Position numbers and translations under genes: made by a program | Notes under the pieces: model-generated | Seen by the model: the letters and a program-made list of their open reading frames with translations, nothing else | What the model was told of the DNA's origin: nothing | Database searches by the model: none | Shown: positions 24,981 to 32,575 of the stretch, piece by piece | How positions within the stretch are numbered: the first letter of the stretch is position 1 | Layout: each line of letters starts with the position of its first letter | NCBI GenBank assembly: GCA_041906145.1 | Contig: JAYRJU010000001.1 | Coordinates: 558,001-622,000, forward strand | Source: SHVO01 sp041906145 | GTDB taxonomy: Bacteria > Pseudomonadota > Alphaproteobacteria > Rhodospirillales > Rhodospirillaceae | Direction of reading: 5' to 3' | DNA length: 64,000 nucleotides

Positions 24981-26147
24981 ATGGCTAGCATTAGAAAACG
25001 CACCTTGCAGTCGGGCGAAACGCGCTGGCTTGTGGACTACAAGGATGCTGCGGGCGGTCGCCGCGCGAAAATGTTCATCGCCAAGCGCGACGCAGATTCC
25101 TATCTCGTTAAAGTGCGCGCGGAAGTCGCCGCCGGAACCCACGTCGCAGATAGTCAATCTGCTAGTGTCTCAGAAGCCGCAGACCTATGGGTTATCTCGG
25201 GCCAACGTGACCAACTGGAAGAAACCACCATTCGGCAGCGCCGCCAGCATGTCGATCTCCACATCAAACCGCTGATCGGCGAAACCAAGCTTTCCCGTTT
25301 AACAACTCCAGCGGTGCAGACGTTCGTCGATCGGCTGCTGGAAACGCGGTCTCGCCCAATGGCACGCCGAGTACTTACGAGTTTGAAGGGCGTGCTCAGT
25401 GAAGCTCAACGTCGAGGCCTTATCGGACACAATCCGGCGGCGGTCGCACGCGTCGCCAAAAGGCGCAGCGAATCAGGCGAGGATCAGCGCGCACAAATTC
25501 CCTCAAAGGATGATCTTCGGCGAATGCTGTTGAAGGCCGCCGAGCTCTGGCCTGTCGTTCGTCGCAATACCGTCGGCAACAACGTGACTTGCTGTTGGCG
25601 CCCGCTCATTGTAACGGCCATATTCACGGGCATGCGCGCCAGCGAACTTCGTGGTCTGACGTGGGCCCATGTGGATCTTGAGCTTGGCGCAATCAGGGTC
25701 CGTCAGCGTGCCGATCGCTACGCCAAATTAGGTGCTCCAAAAAGTAAGGCGGGCCGTCGGGAAATTCCGCTAGCTCCCATGGTCATCAATACTCTTCGCG
25801 AATGGAAACTTGCTTGCCCCGCGACGACTCTCGATCTGGTATTCCCGTCCGAGCGTGGCCAAATCCTGCTCCACAGTAACCTGTATAATCAGTGTTTTAT
25901 CAGCTTGCTTGAAGCTGCCGGCCTGAAGGCTGAGAACTGTGCAGCTGCTTACAATTTCCATTCCCTTCGCCATGCTGCCGCTTCGCTATTTATCGAGCAG
26001 GGTTGGAGTCCCAAGAAAGTTCAGACGGTAATGGGGCATTCCTCCATCCAAGTGACATTCGATATTTACGGTCATTTGTTCCCTGATCAGGAAAACGACG
26101 CGAAAGCTATGGCGCAAATCGAAGCGCGATTGTTTGCGACAACTTGA
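24981..26147 (+). CDS. Tyrosine recombinase/integrase of island 1
   Basis: 388-aa site-specific integrase. An N-terminal AP2-like arm-binding segment (MASIRKRTLQSGETRWLVDY) and a SAM-like core-binding domain precede the catalytic domain. The catalytic residues are Arg in FTGMRASELRGL, His-x-x-Arg in NFHSLRHAAAS, the second His in MGHSSIQVTFDIYGH, and Tyr in the same segment (DIYGHLF). AGGAG stands eight bases before the ATG. It is 3.8 kb from attR and likely made the 47-bp tRNA-Gln repeats. Confidence 0.93.
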   Translation: MASIRKRTLQSGETRWLVDYKDAAGGRRAKMFIAKRDADSYLVKVRAEVAAGTHVADSQSASVSEAADLWVISGQRDQLEETTIRQRRQHVDLHIKPLIGETKLSRLTTPAVQTFVDRLLETRSRPMARRVLTSLKGVLSEAQRRGLIGHNPAAVARVAKRRSESGEDQRAQIPSKDDLRRMLLKAAELWPVVRRNTVGNNVTCCWRPLIVTAIFTGMRASELRGLTWAHVDLELGAIRVRQRADRYAKLGAPKSKAGRREIPLAPMVINTLREWKLACPATTLDLVFPSERGQILLHSNLYNQCFISLLEAAGLKAENCAAAYNFHSLRHAAASLFIEQGWSPKKVQTVMGHSSIQVTFDIYGHLFPDQENDAKAMAQIEARLFATT

Positions 26148-26209
26148 CCGCCCGGCGGGCCGATCGTGTTGAAGGTGAGTTTCCGGCCGCCCAAAAAGTG
26201 AATAGAGTA

Positions 26210-26264
26210 GACTGCCGCTCCCACTCGGTGGCGATAACCGTTAGCGCCGAGTGCGTAGGCAGTC
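26210..26264. repeat. Compound inverted repeat downstream of the integrase
   Basis: An outer 7-bp stem (26210-26216 with 26258-26264) encloses an inner 7-bp stem (26222-26228 with 26247-26253). There is no T-tract on either strand, so it is more likely a protein-binding or processing structure than a simple terminator. It sits between the integrase stop and the S1/P1 nuclease gene. Confidence 0.45.
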
Positions 26265-26317
26265 AGTAGGCTGTCATAGCTGGCTGCCGCCGGCTCTTAT
26301 GCAGAGACCTCGCCCTT

Positions 26318-27109
26318 ATGGCCCGCCGCACCGTGATCGTTGCACTTATGACGGCTTTGTCCGCACCGGCGTGGGGGTGGGGCCGTGATGGGCACCGCGC
26401 GGTGTGTCTGGAAAGCTGGCGTGATATGACGTCTCAAGCTCGCCAAGCAGCCCTTAATCTCCTGGACATCAATACCCCGGAGGCCTTCGCCGAAAGCTGT
26501 AGCTGGGCGGACGACATACGACGCGACCGCCCCGCGACCGCTCCCTGGCATTTTCTGGACGTAAAGCCCGAAGTGCGGCGGCTAGACCTTGTGCGTGACT
26601 GCCCGCAGCCCAAGAGCTGCATAGTAGATCAAATCGAGCGGCATTCGTCAGTACTACGAAGCAAGGCGCCGAAAGAACAGCGGGCGGAGTCTCTAAAATT
26701 CCTAACTCACTTCGTAGGGGACGTTCACCAGCCGCTTCACACTGCAATCATCGGCGATCAGGGTGGCAATGCAATTAAAGTTACGTTTCTGGGCCGCGAG
26801 ACCAACATGCACGCGGTTTGGGATTATGGCCTACTTGAAGCGCCGCCACCGCCGCCCGATCTATCTTATCCCCACTTGAAAGCGGCGTTACACACGCTTA
26901 ACCGCAAGCGATGGAATGCGGGCACACCGTTGGAGTGGGCGCAGGAAACCCACTGGCTCATGCGAACGCCTGCCACCGGCTATCTGGGAAACCCAGGTGG
27001 CCTTGAGCTCGGGGACATTTATATCAAGCAGAATTATTCGGTCGCCAAGGAGCAGATCGAAAAGGCCGGGGTTCGGCTAGCCGGTCTTCTTAATGACCTT
27101 CTACGATAA
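26318..27109 (+). CDS. Secreted S1/P1-type zinc nuclease
   Basis: 263-aa nuclease of the S1/P1 family that degrades ssDNA/RNA using three zinc ions. A signal peptide (MARRTVIVALMTALSAPAWG) is followed by the mature N-terminal WGRDGHRAVC, whose Trp and His are zinc ligands. Further ligands are SCSWADDIRRD, PWHFLDVK, HFVGDVHQPLHT and GNAIKVTFLGRETNMHAVWD. The His and Asp pattern is complete, so it should be active, in the periplasm or outside the cell. It is cargo of island 1; whether it feeds on or defends against foreign DNA is open. Confidence 0.9.
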   Translation: MARRTVIVALMTALSAPAWGWGRDGHRAVCLESWRDMTSQARQAALNLLDINTPEAFAESCSWADDIRRDRPATAPWHFLDVKPEVRRLDLVRDCPQPKSCIVDQIERHSSVLRSKAPKEQRAESLKFLTHFVGDVHQPLHTAIIGDQGGNAIKVTFLGRETNMHAVWDYGLLEAPPPPPDLSYPHLKAALHTLNRKRWNAGTPLEWAQETHWLMRTPATGYLGNPGGLELGDIYIKQNYSVAKEQIEKAGVRLAGLLNDLLR

Positions 27110-27135
27110 GGGTTCATGGAATTTGGGGGCGCGGG

Positions 27136-27387
27136 ATGTGGCTATTTGCGCGAGTGCTGAATGCCATCTTTTGGCTGTGGGTCTGGTTGAGCCAAGTATT
27201 GCTTCCGGTCTTTCCCGTTCACAATTTTTGGCTCCAAAAATTCCTGCAATTGTTTCAGTTCGGGCCATTTGACGATATTCCCCGATTGTTGGGGCGTGGG
27301 GTCGGCCCGATTGCGGTTATGCTTCTTCTAGACTGGCCGCTGCGTCGCGCAGATAGGCGATCTTACTCGTCACGGCGGGCAACGTGA
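27136..27387 (+). CDS. Small hydrophobic hypothetical protein, 83 aa
   Basis: Membrane protein with Trp/Phe-rich N-terminal helix (VLNAIFWLWVWLSQVLLPVF) and a second hydrophobic stretch (GVGPIAVMLLLDW). It starts 26 bases after the S1/P1 nuclease stop, so co-transcription is likely. Its last 25 bases overlap the convergent gene at 27363. Family not recognised. Confidence 0.5.
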   Translation: MWLFARVLNAIFWLWVWLSQVLLPVFPVHNFWLQKFLQLFQFGPFDDIPRLLGRGVGPIAVMLLLDWPLRRADRRSYSSRRAT

Positions 27388-27821
27388 CGCGTGCGGGGCA
27401 AGAACCAGGTTCCGTAGCGGCTACGATGGGCGACCGCGTAAATTGTCATCCCACCAAACGCCCCAGTAAAGAATGCCGCGTAAACGGTATACCAAGTGAC
27501 GGGCGCGAAGTTAGCGACTCCTGGCAACGCTAGCGCCATGCAACCAAGAACAATCAACGCGGCTGCGGTTGGAGATCGGTCCGATCCTATGAGCTTTGGC
27601 AACGGAGACACGTCCGCTCCTGTCTCTTGATCGATTGTCGGCGGGTCAAAATGAAAGCCATAGCAATGACGATGGCGCTCCTGCCAAAACACAATCATCG
27701 CAATCCAGCCGAGACAGCCGGCGATACCTGCTTCGAATGAGACATTCGCTTGGATTGCCTTCACTGCAAACCCGAGAGCAATCAGCAGGCCGAATGTTAT
27801 CAGGTTCATCAACGCGATCAT
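27363..27821 (-). CDS. Hypothetical membrane protein, 152 aa
   Basis: Four hydrophobic segments (NLITFGLLIALGFAVKAI; GIAGCLGWIAMIVFW; AALIVLGCMALALPGV; VYAAFFTGAFGGMTIYAV) separated by a polar loop of about 35 residues (QERHRHCYGFHF...). No family recognised. One of a cluster of small membrane proteins in the right arm of island 1. Confidence 0.55.
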   Translation of the reverse strand: MIALMNLITFGLLIALGFAVKAIQANVSFEAGIAGCLGWIAMIVFWQERHRHCYGFHFDPPTIDQETGADVSPLPKLIGSDRSPTAAALIVLGCMALALPGVANFAPVTWYTVYAAFFTGAFGGMTIYAVAHRSRYGTWFLPRTRHVARRDE

Positions 27822-27931
27822 GGGATCGATCTAAGCGCTGGTCGCTACCTTGGCGAAATACTGCGTTTTCGGTCTGCCTATCGCGTGCCGTTCAGGCACA
27901 GAAACAATACGGCTCCAACGAATAGTGCATG

Positions 27932-28339
27932 CTATGGCACACCATGCTCCTTGAGACCACGAAGCACTGTTAGGACTCGTTCCCATATGGCGACACCTAA
28001 GTCGTCCTCTACGTCATGGAGCTGTTTGCGTTTTCCTTCAGCATACGCAATCGCACCGTCGTCGAATTGCACGACAACCTCCCGCGCTATCTCCAGAATT
28101 TCTGCATCAGAGATCATGCTTCGATGTGGGACTCTTGACGTGTAATCCAAGAACTCCAGCTTCCCCTCTTCTGCGTTGGCGCGAGAATAATGCGTCTGTG
28201 GGGGCGGTTGATCAGGCCAATAACCGAACTTCATTCTGAACCAGCACAAGAATGCTATCCCGGCCAAAAGGAAGGCTCCGGCCGCGTAAAGTCCGGGCGT
28301 TCCGAAGAAAGAGGCAAAGACGCCGCCTAAAGCGCCCAT
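27932..28339 (-). CDS. Membrane-anchored hypothetical protein, 135 aa
   Basis: An N-terminal glycine-rich hydrophobic helix (FGTPGLYAAGAFLLAGIAFL) anchors a cytoplasmic or periplasmic domain of about 95 residues that is helical and acidic (MISDAEILEIAREVVVQFDD). No family recognised. It lies between two other small membrane-protein genes on the same strand. Confidence 0.55.
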   Translation of the reverse strand: MGALGGVFASFFGTPGLYAAGAFLLAGIAFLCWFRMKFGYWPDQPPPQTHYSRANAEEGKLEFLDYTSRVPHRSMISDAEILEIAREVVVQFDDGAIAYAEGKRKQLHDVEDDLGVAIWERVLTVLRGLKEHGVP

Positions 28340-28384
28340 TGGCGATTACCCGCTGACGATATCACTTTCGCAGAACTATAAGCC

Positions 28385-28528
28385 TCAACGCGAGCGCGAT
28401 TGCCGCTTAGAACCAGAGATCCCCGGCCAATGCATCGTGAGCCATATCGGACTTAGAAAAAGTATTGCAACCAGAACTGCGAACAACCATTCAACTTTAC
28501 TGGGGCGCCTGCCGGTAATGATGAGCAT
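28385..28528 (-). CDS. Small single-span membrane protein, 47 aa
   Basis: The frame opens with ATG at 28528 preceded by AGGA at a good distance. It encodes a polar start (MLIITGRRPSKVEW), one hydrophobic helix (LFAVLVAILFLSPIWLTMHW) and a basic tail ending RQSRSR. The gene is short and unrecognised, but a ribosome site, a start codon and a clear membrane span support it. Confidence 0.45.
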   Translation of the reverse strand: MLIITGRRPSKVEWLFAVLVAILFLSPIWLTMHWPGISGSKRQSRSR

Positions 28529-28621
28529 TGCATTTCCTGGGGACGTAGGGCGCAGAGACCGCAGCTAAGGACAAGTCGATTGAGCGTTGCGGAGCGTCCA
28601 ATCCCAAAGCATCATTGTAGC

Positions 28622-29026
28622 ATGGAGTATGACACCGAAAATCTGCTTACAAACGCGCAGCTCTTCGACCTAGCGCAGCAACTAAGTGAGAAACTCGGAA
28701 GGTGCAGGGATTCTCTCTACGAGACGCGCTTGAAGCTGCAAGCCGGGCCGGTGTCCGAGTTCGAGCTTGACGTGTTTCATGCGTCGGCCTCGATAGGGTT
28801 CAGTAACGAAGTCCATCTCAAAATCGTTCTAAACGAGCTGCGGCACAGAATGGAAGGTGGTGCGCCGCAGCTTTTGCACAGGGTCCTCACGGACTATGGC
28901 GACGACTTCGGCGGCTCTCCGCGCACGACGGCCAGTTCGATATGGGATGCGGTTCACTACGAGATACCCGAAGTAGGAAATGACGAGGAACAACGTGGTC
29001 AGGGAGGCCCGCCAGCTGAACGCTAG
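28622..29026 (+). CDS. Hypothetical soluble protein, 134 aa
   Basis: Helical, acidic protein (LTNAQLFDLAQQLSEKLGRC; VHLKIVLNELRHRMEGG) with no membrane segment. I chose the ATG at 28622; a TTG 42 bases earlier is an alternative. Convergent with the following gene, overlapping by four bases. Family not recognised. Confidence 0.5.
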   Translation: MEYDTENLLTNAQLFDLAQQLSEKLGRCRDSLYETRLKLQAGPVSEFELDVFHASASIGFSNEVHLKIVLNELRHRMEGGAPQLLHRVLTDYGDDFGGSPRTTASSIWDAVHYEIPEVGNDEEQRGQGGPPAER

Positions 29027-29757
29027 GCGCTACGGTCAAACCATGCTTTTACGCTCCAAGACAGCGGGAAACCTATTTCGTACACGCGCTCAAACTCCAT
29101 CGACTTTTTCGCCAGCAGTTCGCCAGTGACCTGCTCGTGCACGCGGGCTACGTCGGGCTCAGCCAACATCGACCGGGTTTGTTCGAGAATACGAAAGTAA
29201 TCATCGACGACTTCATTGCACCAAGCCTCGTCTGCTTCGATCGGATCAACACCTTCCAGATCTGACCGGGAGGAGGGTTTCCCGAGCAGACCAAATTTTT
29301 CCCCGAGCGCAAGCATCGCGATTGCATCGTGCGAATTTTCCCAGCCACATTCCTCCGTGAAAAAAATGTCTAAGCCGCCAACGACGTCACGAGTTAATGC
29401 CCATGAATTTTCGGGTGCGCGAAGCATTTCCATGAGGGGGCCTGCTTGGCTGACAACAACCTGCGCTTCTAGAGCCGCTATTCGTCGGGGAGCCGTAGGA
29501 TATGACGCATATTCGATGTCGAACCACCATTTAACGACGTGATGCCACCCTCCGTAGCCGTGTGGCGCGCGCCAGGAGGTGTAACCCGGAATCGAGTCAT
29601 CGATTGAAAGGTACAAGGACCCAGGCGGTCGGAAGCCTAGACGAAAGGCCATGACTGCATGGGCTGCCTCGACCGCAGCTTTGAGTGGCTGTTCGGCGGC
29701 GACGACTTCTTTCCATTTGGCAGCTTCTTCCGGCGTTTCTTCGAATAAAGAAGGCAT
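29023..29757 (-). CDS. Hypothetical protein with degenerate M41-like peptidase motif
   Basis: 244-aa soluble protein. AAVEAAHAVMAFRLGF (residues about 29-44) resembles the HEAGHAVVARxLG helix of FtsH/M41-like peptidases, but the first metal-binding His is replaced, so it is probably not an active protease. AMLALGEKFGLLG and the C-terminal helices also fit that architecture loosely. Last gene of island 1 before attR. Function unknown. Confidence 0.5.
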   Translation of the reverse strand: MPSLFEETPEEAAKWKEVVAAEQPLKAAVEAAHAVMAFRLGFRPPGSLYLSIDDSIPGYTSWRAPHGYGGWHHVVKWWFDIEYASYPTAPRRIAALEAQVVVSQAGPLMEMLRAPENSWALTRDVVGGLDIFFTEECGWENSHDAIAMLALGEKFGLLGKPSSRSDLEGVDPIEADEAWCNEVVDDYFRILEQTRSMLAEPDVARVHEQVTGELLAKKSMEFERVYEIGFPLSWSVKAWFDRSA

Positions 29758-29970
29758 GATGCGGCATCCAAGGTGGGGCGCGGAGCGTTGCGGCTCGTTA
29801 GCCCTCCGATAAGTCGGCTCCCAAAATCAAGGTAGGCTTAAACTCAGGAGAGTCTACCCGAGGGTTCCGTACAATCCACCTCGCAACTCGGAATGGAACG
29901 TGGACTGAGCTACGGCAACGCGGGCGCAACATTTGCGATCTAACCCATTGCAAATACTGAACCCGTGAAC

Positions 29971-30017
29971 GACTCTGACTCCGCTAGTCTAGGTTCGAAT
30001 CCTAGTCCCCCAGCCAA
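29971..30017 (+). repeat. attR of island 1 / left boundary of island 2
   Basis: Exact 47-base copy of 17939-17985, the 3' half of tRNA-Gln, without the 5' half, so no functional tRNA. The stop codon and last codons of the serine-recombinase remnant on the minus strand fall within it (30002-30017). Confidence 0.95.
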
Positions 30018-30306
30018 CTTGCATAACTGCGCCGATTGACCATCAGGTCGAACGGCGAACGCAAGGAAAAATCTAGCTTTTTGCCCTTCAGCTTCAGGTT
30101 CGAAAAGACAAACGCGATCAATTGGCGCTTTTGCTCGATTTTCGAACGCTCGAAGATCTCGGCCGCGCGCGAAGTCACGGAAATCAGGCTTTCGAGCGTT
30201 GCCCTGAACTCACCTTCACCCTTTTGGTGCTGTTCGATCCGCATGGCGAGTTCGAGCTGATGCGCCTTTAGCTCGGTCGCTTTTTTGTCGTAGTCGTTGC
30301 CCGTAA
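30002..30306 (-). pseudogene. C-terminal fragment of a serine recombinase
   Basis: Reading from about 30306 to 30002 gives a sequence (ITGNDYDKKATELKAHQ, then RAAEIFERSKIEQKRQLIAF and PFDLMVN) typical of the C-terminal coiled and DNA-binding tail of resolvase-family recombinases. The catalytic and zinc-ribbon parts are missing; an in-frame stop precedes the fragment. The stop codon lies in the att repeat. It is the remnant of an earlier integration module. Confidence 0.75.
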
Positions 30307-30528
30307 TACTCCATGTGCCCAGTCATCTGGAAATTCCGCCTCAAGAAAGGAAAACAGCGGATCTCCAGAGATGTCTAATCCGGCAAGCGTCTCTTCGGTT
30401 ACCGCATATCCGACGTTGGTGCCGGGCATATCTCGGACCTCACCTATCAACTCCAGGAGCATCGCGGAATCTTCGGCGGCAATCGCATCAATTATCTCGC
30501 CGTGCCTGCTCTTCGAAGATCGCGACAC
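30268..30528 (-). CDS. Hypothetical protein downstream of higA, 3' end at a recombination scar
   Basis: About 86 aa from a GTG at 30528, 14 bases after the higA stop. Helical (GEIIDAIAAEDSAMLLELIG) and acidic. The final residues (RATTTTKKRPS) are read out of frame through the serine-recombinase remnant, so the original C-terminus was probably lost. Family not recognised. Confidence 0.35.
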   Translation of the reverse strand: MSRSSKSRHGEIIDAIAAEDSAMLLELIGEVRDMPGTNVGYAVTEETLAGLDISGDPLFSFLEAEFPDDWAHGVLRATTTTKKRPS

Positions 30529-30541
30529 TTTTGGCCCCCCC

Positions 30542-30844
30542 CTACGCTGCCTTTCCGGGCTTATAGGGTTTGATCTTGGCGATATCGGCGCCCACGCGGC
30601 GTTTGGCTTCCAGCGTGTCATAGGCAATCTGGAGCCGTTGAAAGTAGCCTTCCGACAGCCGGAAGAACTTGCACAGGCGCAAGTCGGTATCAGCCGTGAT
30701 GTCGCGGGTGCCGTTGATGATGGCGTGGATACGGTTTCCGGGAACGCCGATGGCGTGGGCCAATTGATTCTGGCTTAGGCCGATCTCTTTCAGGAACTCT
30801 TCCTTCAGAATCTCGCCCGGATGCGGGTTGCGAAGCGGGGCCAT
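30542..30844 (-). CDS. higA: HigA-type antitoxin (XRE family)
   Basis: 100-aa antitoxin with the diagnostic start MAPLRNPHPGEILKEEFLKE and an XRE helix-turn-helix (LSQNQLAHAIGVPGNRIHAI). It binds and neutralises HigB and represses the operon. It follows higB by 28 bases. The start is the ATG at 30844; the frame continues upstream without a sensible start. Confidence 0.92.
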   Translation of the reverse strand: MAPLRNPHPGEILKEEFLKEIGLSQNQLAHAIGVPGNRIHAIINGTRDITADTDLRLCKFFRLSEGYFQRLQIAYDTLEAKRRVGADIAKIKPYKPGKAA

Positions 30845-30872
30845 GATTACGTCCTTTGTCTCGCTACAGCCT

Positions 30873-31154
30873 TCAATGGTAGTCGGTGATTTCAACGTCC
30901 GCCGCCTCACCTTCGGTCCATCGGAAACAGATGCGCCACTGATCGTTGATCCGAAGGCTCATTTGCGCGGCGCGGTCGCCTTTCAGGGCTTCAAGCCGGT
31001 TGCCGGGCGGGTTACGCAGGTCATCTACCGTGGCGGCCGCATCGAGCTGACGCAGCTTCCGTAAAGCCCGGTCCTGAATGTCGCCCGGAAACTTGCGGCT
31101 GCTTTGACCCTGCCAAATTCGCGCCGTCTCCTTGCACCTGAACGAGCGGATCAT
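30873..31154 (-). CDS. higB: HigB-type RelE-superfamily toxin
   Basis: 93-aa ribosome-dependent mRNA interferase. MIRSFRCKETARIWQGQSSR opens the RelE/HigB fold; LEALKGDRAAQMSLRINDQW and RICFRWTEGEAADVEITDYH give the conserved Arg, Trp and C-terminal His/Tyr. Toxin before antitoxin is the normal HigBA order. It stabilises the island. Confidence 0.92.
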   Translation of the reverse strand: MIRSFRCKETARIWQGQSSRKFPGDIQDRALRKLRQLDAAATVDDLRNPPGNRLEALKGDRAAQMSLRINDQWRICFRWTEGEAADVEITDYH

Positions 31155-31204
31155 ATCATCGCCTCAATATAGGGTGATACGTAGTACGTATCAAGGTTAT
31201 TTCG

Positions 31205-31945
31205 TTATTCGTTGTAGTCCAGGCCGGGCCTGCCGCCCTGGCACTCAGGACACTTGCGCTGCCAGACATCTGATCCATTCGCGCCGTAGGAGTGTCCGCA
31301 AGCCCTGCACTTCAGTACATATATTCGCTGGAAATGATCGGTACCGGGGAGCTCAGTGGCCCGAACAAGAACCTGACCGTTTTTGTTGATGGCTCCTATT
31401 TCAAGACTTTTCCGCGCCTTACTCGGTTTCTTGGGACGAGCACCCCCATTCGTAGCAATCTTGGTTGGCGCCCCTGCGTCCGAGTCACGCGATTTTTGGG
31501 AATGAGTGGCGTCCGTAAGGCCAACAAGAGCAGTTGCCTTAACTTTCTCCACGGCAGTCACAGCGGACGCCGGCGCGCCAATCATCCCTAAAAGCCGACC
31601 CAACGTGTCAGCGTCACGATATTGGTCGTTCAGCGATAGCTGCTGGGCGGATTGGTGAGCCCACCGATTTCGTGCGCCTTGAAGCTCTTTCACCCAGCCG
31701 CGTCCATCACGCGGCAAGTCGTGAGTAACCGAGATGTCGAACCAGGCGCGGTCGAAAACACGCAGCAGGGCGGCCAGATCAAGATCGTGCAAGGTTTTGG
31801 CCTTACGTTCGCGGACGGCGCGAACTTGACCCTCGGTCAATTGATCTAGGACCTTCTTCTTCCACCAATCGTCCGATTCGACCTTCCAAGTTCGCGTCAG
31901 AAAATCGGCCAACGCCTTGGTTGCAATGGTGATGAGTTCATTCAT
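31205..31945 (-). CDS. Swt1-like HEPN protein with C-terminal zinc ribbon
   Basis: 246 aa. The N-terminal 110 residues form an alpha-helical HEPN-like domain with the RNase motif R-x4-H as ARNRWAHQS. A Lys/Ser-rich linker is followed by a zinc ribbon, CRACGHSYGANGSDVWQRKC-type (two CxxC pairs). HEPN RNases are recurrent in defence islands and near type I R-M loci. It may be a growth-arrest RNase triggered when restriction fails. The Swt1 family name is my best match by eye. Confidence 0.75.
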   Translation of the reverse strand: MNELITIATKALADFLTRTWKVESDDWWKKKVLDQLTEGQVRAVRERKAKTLHDLDLAALLRVFDRAWFDISVTHDLPRDGRGWVKELQGARNRWAHQSAQQLSLNDQYRDADTLGRLLGMIGAPASAVTAVEKVKATALVGLTDATHSQKSRDSDAGAPTKIATNGGARPKKPSKARKSLEIGAINKNGQVLVRATELPGTDHFQRIYVLKCRACGHSYGANGSDVWQRKCPECQGGRPGLDYNE

Positions 31946-31987
31946 GTGAATACGTCTCGCATCAGCGTTCCCCGCAATATGGCTCCG

Positions 31988-32575
31988 CTATCTTTCAGAT
32001 TTAATGTTGAATGGTGGCGCGAAACGCGCGCACAGAGACAATTCAAGTAAGTCGCGATTTGCGGCGTGGCCATCTCCAGGCACTTCGCGATAGAAAATAA
32101 CTGCGTGCTGGAGCATGAAATCGACCGCTTCCGGCCGGTCTTTGCAAATGCCGCACTTCACGAGACCAGATTGTACCTGCGCCCCTGTATTCCGCTCTGA
32201 AAGACTGAAGTGCCATTGAAACCGCTGGCTCAGATTCGAAGCCTTCCCCACGTAAACGGCAACGTGACCATTTTGCGCAGAGTGTGTTTTTACACAAAAC
32301 CTGAACGGAATTTTGCGCTTCGAGGGGCCATCTAAATGGATCTCGCGTTCGTCTGAGAAAAATCGCTCGGGAAATAGGAAAACGTAATTGCCCCCAACCT
32401 TTCGTACTTTCTCTACCGCCTGCCAGTTTCGCCCATTCAATCTGCTCGATGTTGGGGCATGGATGTCCCGGCCGGATACTCTTTGCCAACTGCCGCCAGG
32501 AAACTCGCTCGTCCAGGAGTTGACGAGGTTTCGGTCAATCCGGGTGATCGAAATGTCACTCACGGGTCGCCTCAT
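31988..32575 (-). CDS. GIY-YIG-like nuclease attached to the hsd operon
   Basis: 195 aa. NYVFLF and AVYVGKASNLSQRFQWHF form a GIY-YIG-type core, and ELSLCARFAPPFNI supplies the catalytic-Glu/Asn-like end. The start overlaps the hsdR stop by about 20 bases (ATG at 32575; a GTG at 32563 is an alternative). Translational coupling to hsdR suggests a restriction accessory role. The family is not one I can name. Confidence 0.6.
   Translation of the reverse strand: MRRPVSDISITRIDRNLVNSWTSEFPGGSWQRVSGRDIHAPTSSRLNGRNWQAVEKVRKVGGNYVFLFPERFFSDEREIHLDGPSKRKIPFRFCVKTHSAQNGHVAVYVGKASNLSQRFQWHFSLSERNTGAQVQSGLVKCGICKDRPEAVDFMLQHAVIFYREVPGDGHAANRDLLELSLCARFAPPFNIKSER

Larger units (their letters stand above)
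17986..30017. mobile_element. Genomic island 1 integrated at tRNA-Gln
   Basis: About 12 kb bounded by the 47-bp direct repeats. It contains a tyrosine integrase, AlpA- and HTH-type regulators, a type II restriction-modification system with Vsr, an antiphage deaminase and exported or membrane proteins of unknown role. Base composition is visibly more AT-rich than the flanks. No conjugation or phage structural genes are seen, so it is an integrative (perhaps satellite or mobilisable) island. Confidence 0.88.

Noticed and set aside
29971..30017. Second tRNA-Gln gene
   Set aside because: Only the 3' half is present, with no acceptor 5' strand or D-arm; it is an att copy.
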